The notes: generated from the letters alone by a model not told the origin. Shown: positions 34,471-44,047, counted from the stretch's first letter. The stretch: 64,000 nucleotides of DNA from Massilia rhizosphaerae (GCF_016093545.1 NZ_JADKYX010000011.1:62001-126000); one strand, 5' to 3'. Translations and numbers: made by a program.

Positions 34471-36473
34471 GAGCGCCGCGCTTCAAAGCTCCGCTGTCAC
34501 GCGACAAGCAGGACACCCTGCTTCTGATCGCCAGCAGCCTGCTCGTGCTGGGCCCGCACGCGGCCCACCTGCCCCTGTGGGTGAGCCTGCTGTGCGGCGC
34601 GACGCTCGCGTGGCGCGCGGGCGTCACGCTCATGGGCCGGCGCATGCCGCCGAACCTCGTCCTCGTGCCGATCGCGGCGGCGGCGATGTTCGGCGTGCTG
34701 CACAGCTATCACACCTTGCTGGGACGCGACGCGGGCGTCGCCATGCTCGTCCTGCTCGTCGCCTTCAAGATGCTGGAAATGCATGCGCGGCGCGACCTGT
34801 TCGTCGTCATCTTCCTCTGCTACTTCCTCGTCCTCACCAATTTCTTTTATTCGCAGACGATGCCGACGGCGCTGCTGATGCTGGCGTCGCTCGTGGCCCT
34901 GCTCGCGACGCAGCTGTCGTTCCAGCTGACGGGGGCTGTGCCGCCGCTGCGCACGCGCGTGTGGATGGGCGCGAAGGTGCTCGGTCTGGCGCTGCCGCTG
35001 GCGGGCGCGGCGTTCGTGCTGTTCCCGCGCATCGAAGGCCCGCTGTGGGGGATGCCGGACGATGCCCACGGCGCCCACACGGGCCTGTCGGACACGATGG
35101 CGCCCGGCCAGATGTCGAACCTGGCGCAGTCGGAAGACGTCGCATTCCGCGTGAAATTCGATGGCGCGCCGCCGCCGCAGCCGCAGCTGTACTGGCGCGG
35201 CCCCGTGCTGGGCAGCTACGACGGCCGCGTATGGACCCGCGTGCGGCCGGCGCGCCACGCGCGTCCGCAGCCGCTGGCGCTGGCCGTGGGCGGCACGCCG
35301 GTGGGCTACCATGTCACGCTGGAGGCGTCGAACACGCGCTGGCTGTTCGCCCTCGAGATGCCGCGCGCGCTGCCCGTCGTGCCGGGCCAGGACGTGACGC
35401 TGTCCGGCGAGCTCGAATTCCGGACGCTGGCCCCGATCACGGAACGCGTACGCTACGACCTCGTCTCGTACGTGCACTACAACCTGCAGCCGGAGGCCAC
35501 GCCCGTCGACGGCCGGTGGCTGATGCTGCCCTACGGCGTCGATCCGCAGGCGCGTGCCGAAGGCCAGGCGCTCGCAAGCGAACCCGATCCGGCGCGGCGC
35601 GTGGCGGCCGTGCTGCGCGAGTTCGCGCAGGGCGGCTTCGTCTACACGCTGCAGCCGCCGCTGCTGCCGGGGAAGGATGCCGTCGACGACTTCCTGTACG
35701 GCACCCGCGCCGGCTTTTGCGAGCACTACGCGGGCGCCTTCGTGTTCCTGATGCGCGCGGCCGGCGTGCCGGCGCGCGTCGTCACGGGCTACCAGGGCGG
35801 CGACCTGAATCCCCTCGACGGCTATCTCACCGTGCGCCAGTCCGACGCGCACGCGTGGGCCGAGGTCTGGCTGCCGCACCGTGGCTGGGTGCGCGTCGAC
35901 CCGACGGCCGCCGTGGCGCCGGAAAGAGTCCAGCACGGCCTGGCGCGCGCCCTGCCGGCGCCGGCGCCGTTCGGGCTCGAAGGCCTGGGCCGGCTGCTGC
36001 AGCCCGATCCGAATTCGCTGCTGGGCCGCATCCGTTATGCGATCGGCGCCGTCAACAACGGCTGGAACCAGTGGGTGCTGAATTACACGCCGCAACGCCA
36101 GCAGCGACTCATGCAACGTTTGCAAGAAGGATTGTCCCATTGGCAAAGCCTGGCGCTGATCGGCATGCTCTGTCTCGTGTTGTTCCTGGTTAGAAAATTC
36201 TCACAGCGGCGGAAAGTGGACCCCATCGATGCGCTATACTCGGTCCTGTGCCAGCGCCTCGGCCAGCTCGGCCTGCCGCGTGCGCCGGACGAAGGGCCGA
36301 CCGCGTACGCCGGCCGGATCGCCGCCCAGGACGTCGCCGCCGGCCTGGCCCGCGACACACGCGCGGCCGCGACGGAATTCCTGCGCCGCTACAGTGCTTA
36401 CCGCTACGGACCGCAGAGTCCGGGCACCGGCCTCATTGCCACCCTGAGAGATTTGCTGTCCCGAGTTCGATGA
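34467..36473 (+). CDS. TgpA-like membrane transglutaminase
   Basis: A 668-residue protein: an N-terminal membrane block of about five or six helices (20-185), a periplasmic transglutaminase-like domain, and a C-terminal helix (about 555-575) before a DUF4129-like tail. The catalytic triad is visible: Cys in TRAGFCEHYAGAF (about 416), His in SDAHAWAEVW and Asp in VRVDPTAAV. Homologous TgpA of Pseudomonas is essential in some conditions. The start is a GTG overlapping the DUF58 stop, preceded by GGGAGAGG. It likely modifies or crosslinks envelope proteins; substrate unknown. Confidence 0.92.
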   Translation: MRAPRFKAPLSRDKQDTLLLIASSLLVLGPHAAHLPLWVSLLCGATLAWRAGVTLMGRRMPPNLVLVPIAAAAMFGVLHSYHTLLGRDAGVAMLVLLVAFKMLEMHARRDLFVVIFLCYFLVLTNFFYSQTMPTALLMLASLVALLATQLSFQLTGAVPPLRTRVWMGAKVLGLALPLAGAAFVLFPRIEGPLWGMPDDAHGAHTGLSDTMAPGQMSNLAQSEDVAFRVKFDGAPPPQPQLYWRGPVLGSYDGRVWTRVRPARHARPQPLALAVGGTPVGYHVTLEASNTRWLFALEMPRALPVVPGQDVTLSGELEFRTLAPITERVRYDLVSYVHYNLQPEATPVDGRWLMLPYGVDPQARAEGQALASEPDPARRVAAVLREFAQGGFVYTLQPPLLPGKDAVDDFLYGTRAGFCEHYAGAFVFLMRAAGVPARVVTGYQGGDLNPLDGYLTVRQSDAHAWAEVWLPHRGWVRVDPTAAVAPERVQHGLARALPAPAPFGLEGLGRLLQPDPNSLLGRIRYAIGAVNNGWNQWVLNYTPQRQQRLMQRLQEGLSHWQSLALIGMLCLVLFLVRKFSQRRKVDPIDALYSVLCQRLGQLGLPRAPDEGPTAYAGRIAAQDVAAGLARDTRAAATEFLRRYSAYRYGPQSPGTGLIATLRDLLSRVR

Positions 36474-37609
36474 AATCCTTCGTTCCATTGCTGCTTGCCC
36501 TGGCCGTCGGCGCCGGGGGAGCGGCCGATGCGGCCGCCGCATCCTCGCTGCACCATTCCCATGCCGCCGCCAAGGCCGCGAAAAAAACCGGCAAGAAGGT
36601 CAAGGCCGCGAAAGTCGCCGCCCGCGTCCGCCCCGCCATCGACTACGACGGCGAAGCCGTCAATTTCGACGAGTGGCAAGCCGTGCGCGATTTCGAAGAC
36701 GATATGGTCACCCGCGACGGTTTCGACCGCGCGCAGATCGACGCCGTGATCCAGCGCGCGCGCTTCGTCGATTCCGCCGTCCAGCTCGTGAAACCGGCCC
36801 CGCCGGGCAAGCCCAAGAACTGGCGCGCCTACAGCGACCGCTTCATCGAGCCGATCCGCATCAATGCCGGCCTGCGCTTCTGGAACGAGAACGCGGACGC
36901 CCTCGCGCGCGCGGAGGCGACGTATGGCGTGCCGGCCGAGATCATCGTCGGCATCCTCGGCGTGGAAACGATTTATGGACGCGACACGGGGCGCTTCCGC
37001 GTCGTCGACGTGCTGACGACGCTCGCCTTCGCCTACCCGGAAACGCCCAACCGCGCGGACCGCATGGCATTCTTCCGCAGCGAACTGGAAAACACGCTGC
37101 TGCTGGCACGCAAGGAAAACATCGACCCGTTCTCACTGCTGGGCTCGTTCGCGGGCGCCGTCGGCATGCCGCAATTCATGCCGGGCAATATTCTCAAGTA
37201 TGGCGTGGACTTCGACGGCGACGGCATCGTCGACCTCCGCGGCTCGGCGGCGGATGCGATCGGCAGCGTGGCGAACTTCCTCGTCCAGCACGGCTGGGAT
37301 CGCACGAACACGGGCCCTGCCGTCTTCCCGGCCGACGTCGCCCCCAGCCTCGCCTGGCAGCCGCTGCTGGGCGGCCTGGAAGCCCGCTACGAGCCGGCGC
37401 AGCTGGACGGCGCCGGCGTCGCGACCCACAGCGCGCTGCCGGATGGCCGGCTGTACGGCCTCGTCGATTTGCAGAACGGCGGGGACCCGACGGAGTATTG
37501 GGTCGCAAATGCTAATTTTTTTGCTATTACCAAATACAATCGCAGTTATTTCTATGCCATGTCGGTGGTGGAACTGGGCCGGGCGGTACGTCTGGCAAGG
37601 GGCATTTAG
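36470..37609 (+). CDS. mltB: lytic murein transglycosylase B (MltB family)
   Basis: A 379-residue exported muramidase that cleaves peptidoglycan to 1,6-anhydro products. The signal peptide (about 1-22) is followed by a basic Lys/Ala stretch. The catalytic glutamate is Glu166 in GILGVETIYGRDTG, and the motif GAVGMPQFMPGNILKYGVD follows near residue 226. The start overlaps the transglutaminase stop (ATGA), so it is coupled to the MoxR operon. There is no clear lipobox, so it may be a soluble periplasmic form. The C-terminus ends in ITKYNRSYFYAMSV, as in the family. Confidence 0.93.
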   Translation: MKSFVPLLLALAVGAGGAADAAAASSLHHSHAAAKAAKKTGKKVKAAKVAARVRPAIDYDGEAVNFDEWQAVRDFEDDMVTRDGFDRAQIDAVIQRARFVDSAVQLVKPAPPGKPKNWRAYSDRFIEPIRINAGLRFWNENADALARAEATYGVPAEIIVGILGVETIYGRDTGRFRVVDVLTTLAFAYPETPNRADRMAFFRSELENTLLLARKENIDPFSLLGSFAGAVGMPQFMPGNILKYGVDFDGDGIVDLRGSAADAIGSVANFLVQHGWDRTNTGPAVFPADVAPSLAWQPLLGGLEARYEPAQLDGAGVATHSALPDGRLYGLVDLQNGGDPTEYWVANANFFAITKYNRSYFYAMSVVELGRAVRLARGI

Positions 37610-38055
37610 GTGCTTTGAACCAACGACTTTGTATCAATTTGTAACACCATTGTCATAAATACTGCTGAGTTCATGCAGTCGTGACAACATCATACTCCCC
37701 CGGAGTACCGCAGTTTCCACCAGACAGTTCTCCTAGGAAACTGCGGTATTCACCGATACCCCCTCTCAAGTTGTCATTCCACCACTCAATTCCGAAGCGT
37801 GCGGCGGCGCATCGTTAATTGCTTTACACTTAATTTTAAGTAAAAAACAATTATGTTCTTGGTGAGTTTGTGAGAGAATTGCATTGCGGCTATTGTTGCG
37901 ATGGGACAACGAACTCAATGACAGCCACTGATCTTTATTGCTCTTGAGTACTAAATTAGAAATTAGTTGTATAATTTAGTAGAAACTTTCATATCCTTAA
38001 GGACCTGGAAGTTTGCCGCGAGCTCTGACAAACCCCTCATAGGAATAGTGACATC
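37610..38055. other. 446-bp AT-richer intergenic region with a long hairpin
   Basis: No gene is seen. A strong inverted repeat (37703-37718 with 37736-37751, 16 pairs including one G-T) has a 17-nt loop and no T-run, so it is not a standard terminator. The 14-bp palindrome ACTTAATTTTAAGT is at 37828-37841. TATAAT at 37970-37975 may be the -10 of the next gene, although no well-spaced -35 is evident. The region is distinctly AT-richer than its flanks. Confidence 0.6.
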
Positions 38056-38397
38056 ATGACGAACCAAGTCGGTATCGATATGAACAGCGATTCGGAAAAC
38101 GACGAACTGCTGCAATACAACCCCAATCGCCTGCTCGACACGCTGATCGAGAACCTGCGCCTGAAAAACGACGCAGCGCTGTCGCGCGCCCTGGAAGTCG
38201 CGCCGCCGGTGATCTCGAAAATCCGCCACCATCGCCTGCCCGTCGGCGCTTCGCTGCTGATCCGCATGCACGAAGTCTCGGACCTGTCGATCCGCGACCT
38301 GCGCTACCTGATGGGCGACCGCCGCGCCAAGTTCCGCATCAGCGACAAGCAGTTCAAGCCGAAGGACAAGGACGCAGGCACGGGCGCCGAGCAATGA
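38056..38397 (+). CDS. small HTH-like conserved protein
   Basis: A 113-residue cytoplasmic protein. The central segment, LKNDAALSRALEVAPPVISKIRHHRLP, split here as LKNDAALSRAL / EVAPPVISKIRHHRLP (about residues 34-60), has the spacing of a Cro/XRE-type helix-turn-helix. It is followed by a second helical part (LLIRMHEVSDLSIRDLRYLMG) and a basic tail. I recall similar proteins as uncharacterised but widespread in Oxalobacteraceae. A long AT-rich leader upstream suggests its own regulation. DNA binding is inferred. Confidence 0.7.
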   Translation: MTNQVGIDMNSDSENDELLQYNPNRLLDTLIENLRLKNDAALSRALEVAPPVISKIRHHRLPVGASLLIRMHEVSDLSIRDLRYLMGDRRAKFRISDKQFKPKDKDAGTGAEQ

Positions 38398-38558
38398 TGC
38401 GATGCACCGGACCGGACGGCGGCCAAGGACGCCGCCGCACCGTCCAATAGCCGGCCTGCCGAGACATCGGACAGCCGGGACAGGGATGCCCTCCGCGTCA
38501 TTCGCGGGATGGGAGACCCAGCGCCGAAACCCCGCGCCGGGCAATATAAGAAATGAAA

Positions 38559-39461
38559 TCAGGCGGGAAACACACCCGTCGACAAATAACGATCACCGCG
38601 GTCGCAGACGATGAACACGATCGTCGCATTCTCGACCGTCTGCGAAATGCGCAAGGCGATTTCGCAGGCGCCGGCCGCGGAAATACCGCAGAAAATACCC
38701 TCTTCGGCCGCCAGCCGGCGCGCCATCTGTTCGGCCGCCGCCTGCGACACGCTCTCGACCTGGTCGATGCGCGCCTTGTCGAAGATCTTCGGCATGTACG
38801 CTTCCGGCCATTTGCGGATGCCCGGAATCGACGAGCCGTCTTCCGGCTGGGCGCCGATGATGCGGACGCCTTCGTTCTGTTCCTTGAGATAGCGCGACAC
38901 GCCCATGATCGTGCCCGTGGTGCCCATCGCACTCACGAAGTGGGTGACGCGGCCGTCCGTATCGCGCCAGATTTCCGGGCCCGTGGTCTCGTAGTGGGCG
39001 CGCGGATTGTCCTGGTTGCCGAACTGGTCGAGGATGATGCCCTGGCCGTCCCGCTGCATCTGCTCGGCCAGGTCGCGCGCGTATTCCATGCCGCCCGTCT
39101 TCGGCGTCAGGATGATCCGGGCGCCGTACGCGGCCATGCTCTGGCGGCGCTCGACCGACAGGTTGTCCGGCATGACCAGCACCATCTTGTAGCCGCGGAT
39201 CGCGGCCGCCATCGACAGCGCGATGCCCGTGTTGCCGCTCGTCGCCTCGATCAGCGTGTCGCCGGGCTTGATCTGGCCGCGCGCCTCGGCCCCGCGCAGC
39301 ATCGACATCGCCGCCCGGTCCTTCACGGAACCCGCCGGGTTGTTGCCTTCGAGCTTGCCGAGGATGATGTTGTTGCGGGCCGCCGCTTCCGGCCCGGGGA
39401 TGCGCACCAGCTGCACCAGCGGTGTATTGCCGATCGTGTCTTCGATGGTCTTGTATGCCAT
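38559..39461 (-). CDS. cysM: cysteine synthase B (O-acetylserine sulfhydrylase)
   Basis: A 300-residue PLP enzyme making cysteine from O-acetylserine and sulfide or thiosulfate. The lysine is in NPAGSVKDRAA (about residue 46), the substrate loop is EATSGNTGIALS, and the phosphate-binding loop is GTTGTIMG. The sequence RIPG near the N-terminus, GGMEYARDLAEQM, and the shorter length fit CysM rather than CysK. It stands alone, with about 160 bp on each side. Confidence 0.93.
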   Translation of the reverse strand: MAYKTIEDTIGNTPLVQLVRIPGPEAAARNNIILGKLEGNNPAGSVKDRAAMSMLRGAEARGQIKPGDTLIEATSGNTGIALSMAAAIRGYKMVLVMPDNLSVERRQSMAAYGARIILTPKTGGMEYARDLAEQMQRDGQGIILDQFGNQDNPRAHYETTGPEIWRDTDGRVTHFVSAMGTTGTIMGVSRYLKEQNEGVRIIGAQPEDGSSIPGIRKWPEAYMPKIFDKARIDQVESVSQAAAEQMARRLAAEEGIFCGISAAGACEIALRISQTVENATIVFIVCDRGDRYLSTGVFPA

Positions 39462-39561
39462 TGCCTACTCTTTGCGAACGCGAAAGTGCCATTCTAATCC
39501 GAGTTGGCGCACCGCGTGCGGGCGGGGTCAGGCCGGCCGCGAATCGACCGTCCCACCAAAC

Positions 39562-39585
39562 AAAAACCCCGCTTGCGGCGGGGTT
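39562..39585 (-). terminator. rho-independent terminator downstream of the ComEA-like gene
   Basis: AACCCCGC (39565-39572) pairs with GCGGGGTT (39578-39585) around a 5-nt loop. Read leftward it is followed by a uridine-rich run, so it terminates the leftward comEA-like transcript before cysM. Confidence 0.85.
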
Positions 39586-39620
39586 CGGGGTGGCGCACGG
39601 TCCGTCAGGCCATCAGGTCA

Positions 39621-40004
39621 TCAGGTGGCCGATTTGGCGGCGTCGTGCTTGGCGTCCGGCTTGGCGCTGGCCTTCGCCGGCTTGGCCATTTTCTCGGCCT
39701 TCCCGGTCGGCGCGGCGGCCATCGGCGCGCCGTCCTTCGACTGCCCGTTGACCTGCAGGCCGGCCTTCGACAGCTGGGCGGCGCGCTTGTCGGCGACGCC
39801 TTTCACGCGCTTCTGGAAGTCGCTCCAGTCCTTGAACGGACCCGCCTTGGTACGCGCGTCGATGATTGCCTTCGACATGGCCGGGCCAACGCCCTTGACC
39901 GAATCCAGCGCGGCGGCGTCGGCCTTGTTGACGTCCACCTGGGCGAACGCAAAGCCCATCGACGCCACCAGCGTGGCGACTGCAAGCATCAGCTTCTTGA
40001 TCAT
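39621..40004 (-). CDS. ComEA-like helix-hairpin-helix DNA-binding protein
   Basis: A 127-residue exported protein: a signal peptide (about 1-21, ending FAFA) and then the ComEA HhH domain, with VDVNKADAAALDSVKGVGPAMSKAIID split by the GVGP hairpin. The tail is Lys/Ala-rich (about 85-127). ComEA binds incoming double-stranded DNA in the periplasm during natural transformation; short HhH homologues are also common in non-competent bacteria. I chose the ATG at 40004 with a GGAG site because it starts the signal peptide. Confidence 0.88.
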   Translation of the reverse strand: MIKKLMLAVATLVASMGFAFAQVDVNKADAAALDSVKGVGPAMSKAIIDARTKAGPFKDWSDFQKRVKGVADKRAAQLSKAGLQVNGQSKDGAPMAAAPTGKAEKMAKPAKASAKPDAKHDAAKSAT

Positions 40005-40112
40005 CTCGTTTTCTCCATGTTCATTGGCTTGGATAGCGGCCGGAAGTGGCCGCCTGTAGCCATAACGGATAGCGGTCGAGATGGGTTGACGGCGCGATTT
40101 GCGTCGTCTCAA

Positions 40113-41114
40113 TCACGCGTGGCCGTCATCCTTGCGCCGCTGCGCGAACAATTCGTCGCGGGTGACGGTCGCCGTGCCCAGCTTGCCGACGACGATGCCG
40201 CCCGCCCGGTTCGCCGTCGCCAGCGCTTCCGGCAGCGAGACGCCGGCCCCCAGCATGGCGGCCATCGTCGCGATGACGGTGTCGCCGGCGCCGGAAACGT
40301 CGAACACTTCGCGCGCGTCCGCGTGGACGTGCAGGACCTCGTCCGCCGTGTACAGGCTCATGCCCTCTTCCGAGCGCGTCAGCAGCAGCGCTTCCAGGCC
40401 CAGGTCCGCGCGCAGCTTCTGGGCCTTTTCCGTCAACTGCTCTTCCGTCTTCCAGCTGCCGACGATGCGCTTGAGTTCCGACTTGTTCGGCGTGAGCATC
40501 GTGGCGCCCGCGTACGGCGTGAAATCGTCGCCCTTCGGGTCGACCATGACGGTCTTGCCGGCCGCGCGCGCGGCGCGGATCATTTCCGCCACGTCGACCA
40601 GGCTGCCCTTGTTGTAGTCGGACAGGACGATCACGTCGTAGTCCGGCAGCAGCGCCTTGTATTGCGTGAGCTTGTCGCGCAGGACCGTTTCCGTCGGCGC
40701 GTCCTCGAAGTCGATGCGCACCATTTGCTGCTGGCGGCCGATCACGCGCAGCTTGATGATCGTGGAGATCGCCGCGTCGCGCTTCAGGTAGCTGTGGATG
40801 CTCGATTCGCGCAGGATGCGTTCGACGTGGTCGCCCGCCTCGTCGGCGCCGACGACGCCCAGCAGGCCGCAATGCGTGCCCAGGGCCGCCGCGTTGCGCG
40901 CGACGTTGGCGGCGCCGCCCAGGCGCTCCTCGCGGCGCTCGATGCGCACGACGGGCACCGGCGCTTCCGGCGAAATGCGCGAGACGTCGCCGAACCAGTA
41001 GCGGTCGAGCATGACGTCGCCCACGACGAGCAGGCGCACGGCTTCCAGTTGCGGCGCCTCGGCCTGGCGGTAGCTGTCGGTCGGCAGCAGGCGGCTGGGA
41101 ATCGTACCGGTCAT
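40113..41114 (-). CDS. rfaE1: D-glycero-beta-D-manno-heptose-7-phosphate kinase
   Basis: A 333-residue ribokinase-fold enzyme (the kinase half of HldE), which phosphorylates heptose-7-phosphate at C1 in ADP-heptose synthesis for LPS core. Motifs are VVGDVMLDRYWFG near residue 30, SPEAPVPV, LGGAANVARNAAAL and the catalytic DVSGAGDTVIA near residue 277. The nucleotidyltransferase half is absent, so rfaE2 must be separate. It follows ugd with a 7-nt gap in the LPS-related block. Confidence 0.94.
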   Translation of the reverse strand: MTGTIPSRLLPTDSYRQAEAPQLEAVRLLVVGDVMLDRYWFGDVSRISPEAPVPVVRIERREERLGGAANVARNAAALGTHCGLLGVVGADEAGDHVERILRESSIHSYLKRDAAISTIIKLRVIGRQQQMVRIDFEDAPTETVLRDKLTQYKALLPDYDVIVLSDYNKGSLVDVAEMIRAARAAGKTVMVDPKGDDFTPYAGATMLTPNKSELKRIVGSWKTEEQLTEKAQKLRADLGLEALLLTRSEEGMSLYTADEVLHVHADAREVFDVSGAGDTVIATMAAMLGAGVSLPEALATANRAGGIVVGKLGTATVTRDELFAQRRKDDGHA

Positions 41115-41121
41115 GCGCGCC

Positions 41122-42492
41122 TCACTTGCCTGTCAGGACGGAGCGGCCGATGCCGTGGTATTCGATGCCCAGGCCCGTCATCAGCGGCGGCTCGAACAGG
41201 TTGCGGCCGTCGATGATCACGGGCTGCTTCAGGCGCGCCTTGATCTGTTCGAAGTCGGGGCTGCGGAACGCCTTCCATTCGGTAACGATCACCAGCGCTT
41301 CGGCGCCGGTCAGCGTGTCCATCGGCGCGGTCTTGAAGTCGACGCGGGCCAGTTGGGCTTCGCCCAGGTCCAGCGCGAGCACGCGCTTCGCCTCGTCCAT
41401 CGCGACGGGATCGTGCACGGCCACGGTGGCACCCCGCTCGATCAGTTCCTGGATCAGCACGCGCGACGGCGCTTCGCGCATGTCGTCCGTGTTCGGCTTG
41501 AACGCGAGGCCCCAGACGGCGAATTTCATGCCCGTCAGGTCCGCGCCGAAGCGCTGCACGACCTTGCGGCCCAGCACCTGCTTCTGGCGGTCGTTGACGG
41601 CTTCCACGGCGCGCAGGATGAGGAGTTCCTGGTCGTACTGGCGCGCGGTGCGCTCCAGCGCCTGCACATCTTTCGGGAAGCACGAGCCGCCGTAGCCGGC
41701 GCCGGCGTACAGGAAGCTGTGGCCGATGCGCGGGTCGGAGCCGATGCCGTGGCGGACGGCTTCGATGTCGGCGCCCACCTGGTCGGCCAGGTTCGCCAGT
41801 TCGTTCATGAACGAGATGCGGGTCGCCAGCATCGCGTTCGCCGCGTACTTCGTGAACTCGGCCGAGCGCACGTCCATCCAGTAGACGCGCTCGTGGTTGC
41901 GGTTGAACGGCGCGTACAGGAGCTTCATGAGGTCGCGCGCGCGCTGGCCCGCGGGGCTGTCGTCGTGGCCGATGACGATGCGATCCGGACGCATGAAGTC
42001 CTCGACGGCGGCGCCTTCCTTCAGGAATTCCGGGTTCGACACGACGGCGAATTCCATGCTTTCCTCGCCGCGCGCGCGCAGTTCCTCGCGCAAGGCCGCG
42101 GCGACGCGGTCGGCCGTGCCGACGGGCACCGTGGACTTGTCGACGATGACCTTGTAGCCGTCCATGTGGCGGCCGATGTTGCGGGCGGCGGCCAGCACGT
42201 ACTGCAGGTCGGCGGAACCGTCTTCGTCCGGCGGGGTGCCGACGGCGATGAACTGCAGCTGGCCATGCGCGACGCTGGCGGCGACGTCGGTCGAGAACTG
42301 CAGGCGGCCGGCCGCGCGGTTGCGCGCGACGACTTCTTCCAGGCCCGGCTCGTGGATGGGAATGCCGCCGTTGTTCAGCAGGTCGATCTTGCGTTGGTCG
42401 ACGTCGAGGCAAAAGACGTCGTTGCCGAGTTCCGCCAGGCAGGCGCCGGTCACGAGGCCGACGTAGCCGGTGCCGATAATCGTAATCTTCAT
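41122..42492 (-). CDS. ugd: UDP-glucose 6-dehydrogenase
   Basis: A 456-residue enzyme oxidising UDP-glucose to UDP-glucuronate with two NAD+. The N-terminal Rossmann motif GTGYVGLVTGACLAELG is at residues 7-23. The central catalytic region has YAGAGYGGSCFPKD with the active Cys at about 264, and a C-terminal UDP-binding domain follows (FAVWGLAFKPNTDDMREAPS). It supplies precursors for capsule or LPS. It starts 14 nt after the lapB stop. Confidence 0.95.
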   Translation of the reverse strand: MKITIIGTGYVGLVTGACLAELGNDVFCLDVDQRKIDLLNNGGIPIHEPGLEEVVARNRAAGRLQFSTDVAASVAHGQLQFIAVGTPPDEDGSADLQYVLAAARNIGRHMDGYKVIVDKSTVPVGTADRVAAALREELRARGEESMEFAVVSNPEFLKEGAAVEDFMRPDRIVIGHDDSPAGQRARDLMKLLYAPFNRNHERVYWMDVRSAEFTKYAANAMLATRISFMNELANLADQVGADIEAVRHGIGSDPRIGHSFLYAGAGYGGSCFPKDVQALERTARQYDQELLILRAVEAVNDRQKQVLGRKVVQRFGADLTGMKFAVWGLAFKPNTDDMREAPSRVLIQELIERGATVAVHDPVAMDEAKRVLALDLGEAQLARVDFKTAPMDTLTGAEALVIVTEWKAFRSPDFEQIKARLKQPVIIDGRNLFEPPLMTGLGIEYHGIGRSVLTGK

Positions 42493-42505
42493 GGTTCGCT
42501 TTAGC

Positions 42506-43681
42506 TTAGTTCATCACGTTCAGTTCTTCGGTGCGGCGCGGCGGATAAGTCTCCCACTTGCTGCACCCCGGGCATTGCCAGTAATACTGGCGCGCCTTGA
42601 AACCACAATGGCTGCACTGGTAACGCGCGAGCTTTTGCGTGTATCCGTGCACCAGGTTCTTCACCATCGACAGCTCTTCCCAGACGTTCGCGGGCGCGTC
42701 CATCAGGCGCGCTTCCAGCAGTTTGTCGAGACCGAGCAGCGTGGGATTGCGGCGCAGCTCTTCCACCACCAGCTGTTTGGCAGCCTCCACGCCGTTGAGT
42801 TCAATGACGGCCTTGAAGACCACCTCGATCAGATCAATCGACGACGCTTCTTCGAGATAGGAGCGCAGCAGGTTCACCCCTTCCTGTGGGCGGCCGACCT
42901 TGCGGTAGCCGTCCATCAGCCGCGTGGCGACGAGTGCCGCGTGCGGGACGCTCTGCTGCTCGACGCGGCGCCAGGTCTTGAGCGCGCCTTCGATATCGCC
43001 CTCGGCCACGAGCGCGTCGCCGTACAGCATCGTCGCGCGCACGCTCTTGCGGTCGGTCTGCAGGGCCTTGTCCAGCAGCGCCTTCGCTTCGTCCGACTGC
43101 ATGTGCACGAGGGCGTCCTGCGCCAGTTCGCAATAGAACTGGGCGATCTCCTTGTGGTACGCGCCGGCGCCGGACTCCATCAGGCCTTCGGCGGCGGCGA
43201 TCGCGCGGCGCCACTCCTTTTCGCGCTGGAAGATCTCCAGCAGCGCGCGGCGCGCCTGCACGCCGTACTGCGTGTCGACGAGCAGGTTGAAGGTTTCCTC
43301 GGCGCGGTCCAACAGGCCCGCCTTCAGGTAGTCCATGCCCAATTCGTATTGCGCGTGCACTTGCTGCTCGATCGGCAGGTCGGGACGCGACAGCAGGTTC
43401 TGGTGGACGCGGATGGCGCGCTCCGTCTCGCCGCGGCGGCGGAACAGGTTACCGAGCGCGAAATGCATGTCGGCCGTTTCCGGGTCGAGCTTGACGATCT
43501 CGATGAACGCGTCGATGGCCTTGTCCGGCTGCTCGTTGAGGAGGAAATTCAGTCCCTTGAAATAGCCGCGCGGGAGGCTGCGCGATTCGGAGACGAGTTG
43601 CTTGATGTCGACGCGGGCGGCGATCCACCCGAGGGCAAAAAAGACGGGGATGCCGAGCAGCCACCAGATTTCAAATTCCAT
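42506..43681 (-). CDS. lapB: LPS assembly protein LapB
   Basis: A 391-residue inner-membrane-anchored TPR protein that regulates FtsH-mediated turnover of LpxC and so LPS amount. The N-terminal helix is at about 3-20 (WWLLGIPVFFALGWIAARVD). Tandem TPR repeats cover about 40-330, and the C-terminal rubredoxin-like zinc site has the two CxxC pairs CSHC and CPGC. The conserved N-terminal signature FKGLNFLLNEQPDKAI is present. It is coupled with lapA upstream (60-nt gap). Confidence 0.95.
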   Translation of the reverse strand: MEFEIWWLLGIPVFFALGWIAARVDIKQLVSESRSLPRGYFKGLNFLLNEQPDKAIDAFIEIVKLDPETADMHFALGNLFRRRGETERAIRVHQNLLSRPDLPIEQQVHAQYELGMDYLKAGLLDRAEETFNLLVDTQYGVQARRALLEIFQREKEWRRAIAAAEGLMESGAGAYHKEIAQFYCELAQDALVHMQSDEAKALLDKALQTDRKSVRATMLYGDALVAEGDIEGALKTWRRVEQQSVPHAALVATRLMDGYRKVGRPQEGVNLLRSYLEEASSIDLIEVVFKAVIELNGVEAAKQLVVEELRRNPTLLGLDKLLEARLMDAPANVWEELSMVKNLVHGYTQKLARYQCSHCGFKARQYYWQCPGCSKWETYPPRRTEELNVMN

Positions 43682-43741
43682 ATGTTGTTCTTATTGATGA
43701 TCTTGTATTACGTTCAGCCGGGCTACGTCAGCCGGGCGCCG

Positions 43742-44047
43742 TCAGCCGCGCGGCGTGACGCCATCCGGCGGCGGCGCGCTGGCGGCGGTGCCGGCCGCGC
43801 TTTGCAGGGCCTGGATCGTGTGCTTGTGCTGCGAGCTTTCGCGCCGGTGCCGGAACACGGTCGGCGTCACGGCCAGGATGCCGAGGAAGGCGCCGGCGAC
43901 GAAAAACGCCAGCAGCATCAACACCAGCGGCCCCCGCACCTCGTAGTTCAGGAAGAAATGCAGGTCGACCTGGTGCGTGTTCTTCAGGGCGAAGCTGAAG
44001 AACAGGACGAACAGCAGACATCCGACGATGGTGGAGACGAGTTTCAT
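43742..44047 (-). CDS. lapA: LapA-domain membrane protein
   Basis: A 101-residue protein with two transmembrane helices (about 3-23 and 40-62), the LapA pattern NTHQVDLHFFLNYEVRGPL between them and a basic, coiled-coil-prone tail. LapA cooperates with LapB at the membrane. It lies between a GGGGTCAGAGCA element upstream and lapB downstream. Confidence 0.9.
   Translation of the reverse strand: MKLVSTIVGCLLFVLFFSFALKNTHQVDLHFFLNYEVRGPLVLMLLAFFVAGAFLGILAVTPTVFRHRRESSQHKHTIQALQSAAGTAASAPPPDGVTPRG

Noticed and set aside
33516..36473. An apparent 985-codon protein beginning in the DUF58 gene and running through the transglutaminase
   Set aside because: Its first third is an out-of-frame reading of DUF58; the real product starts at the GTG at 34467, coupled to the DUF58 stop.
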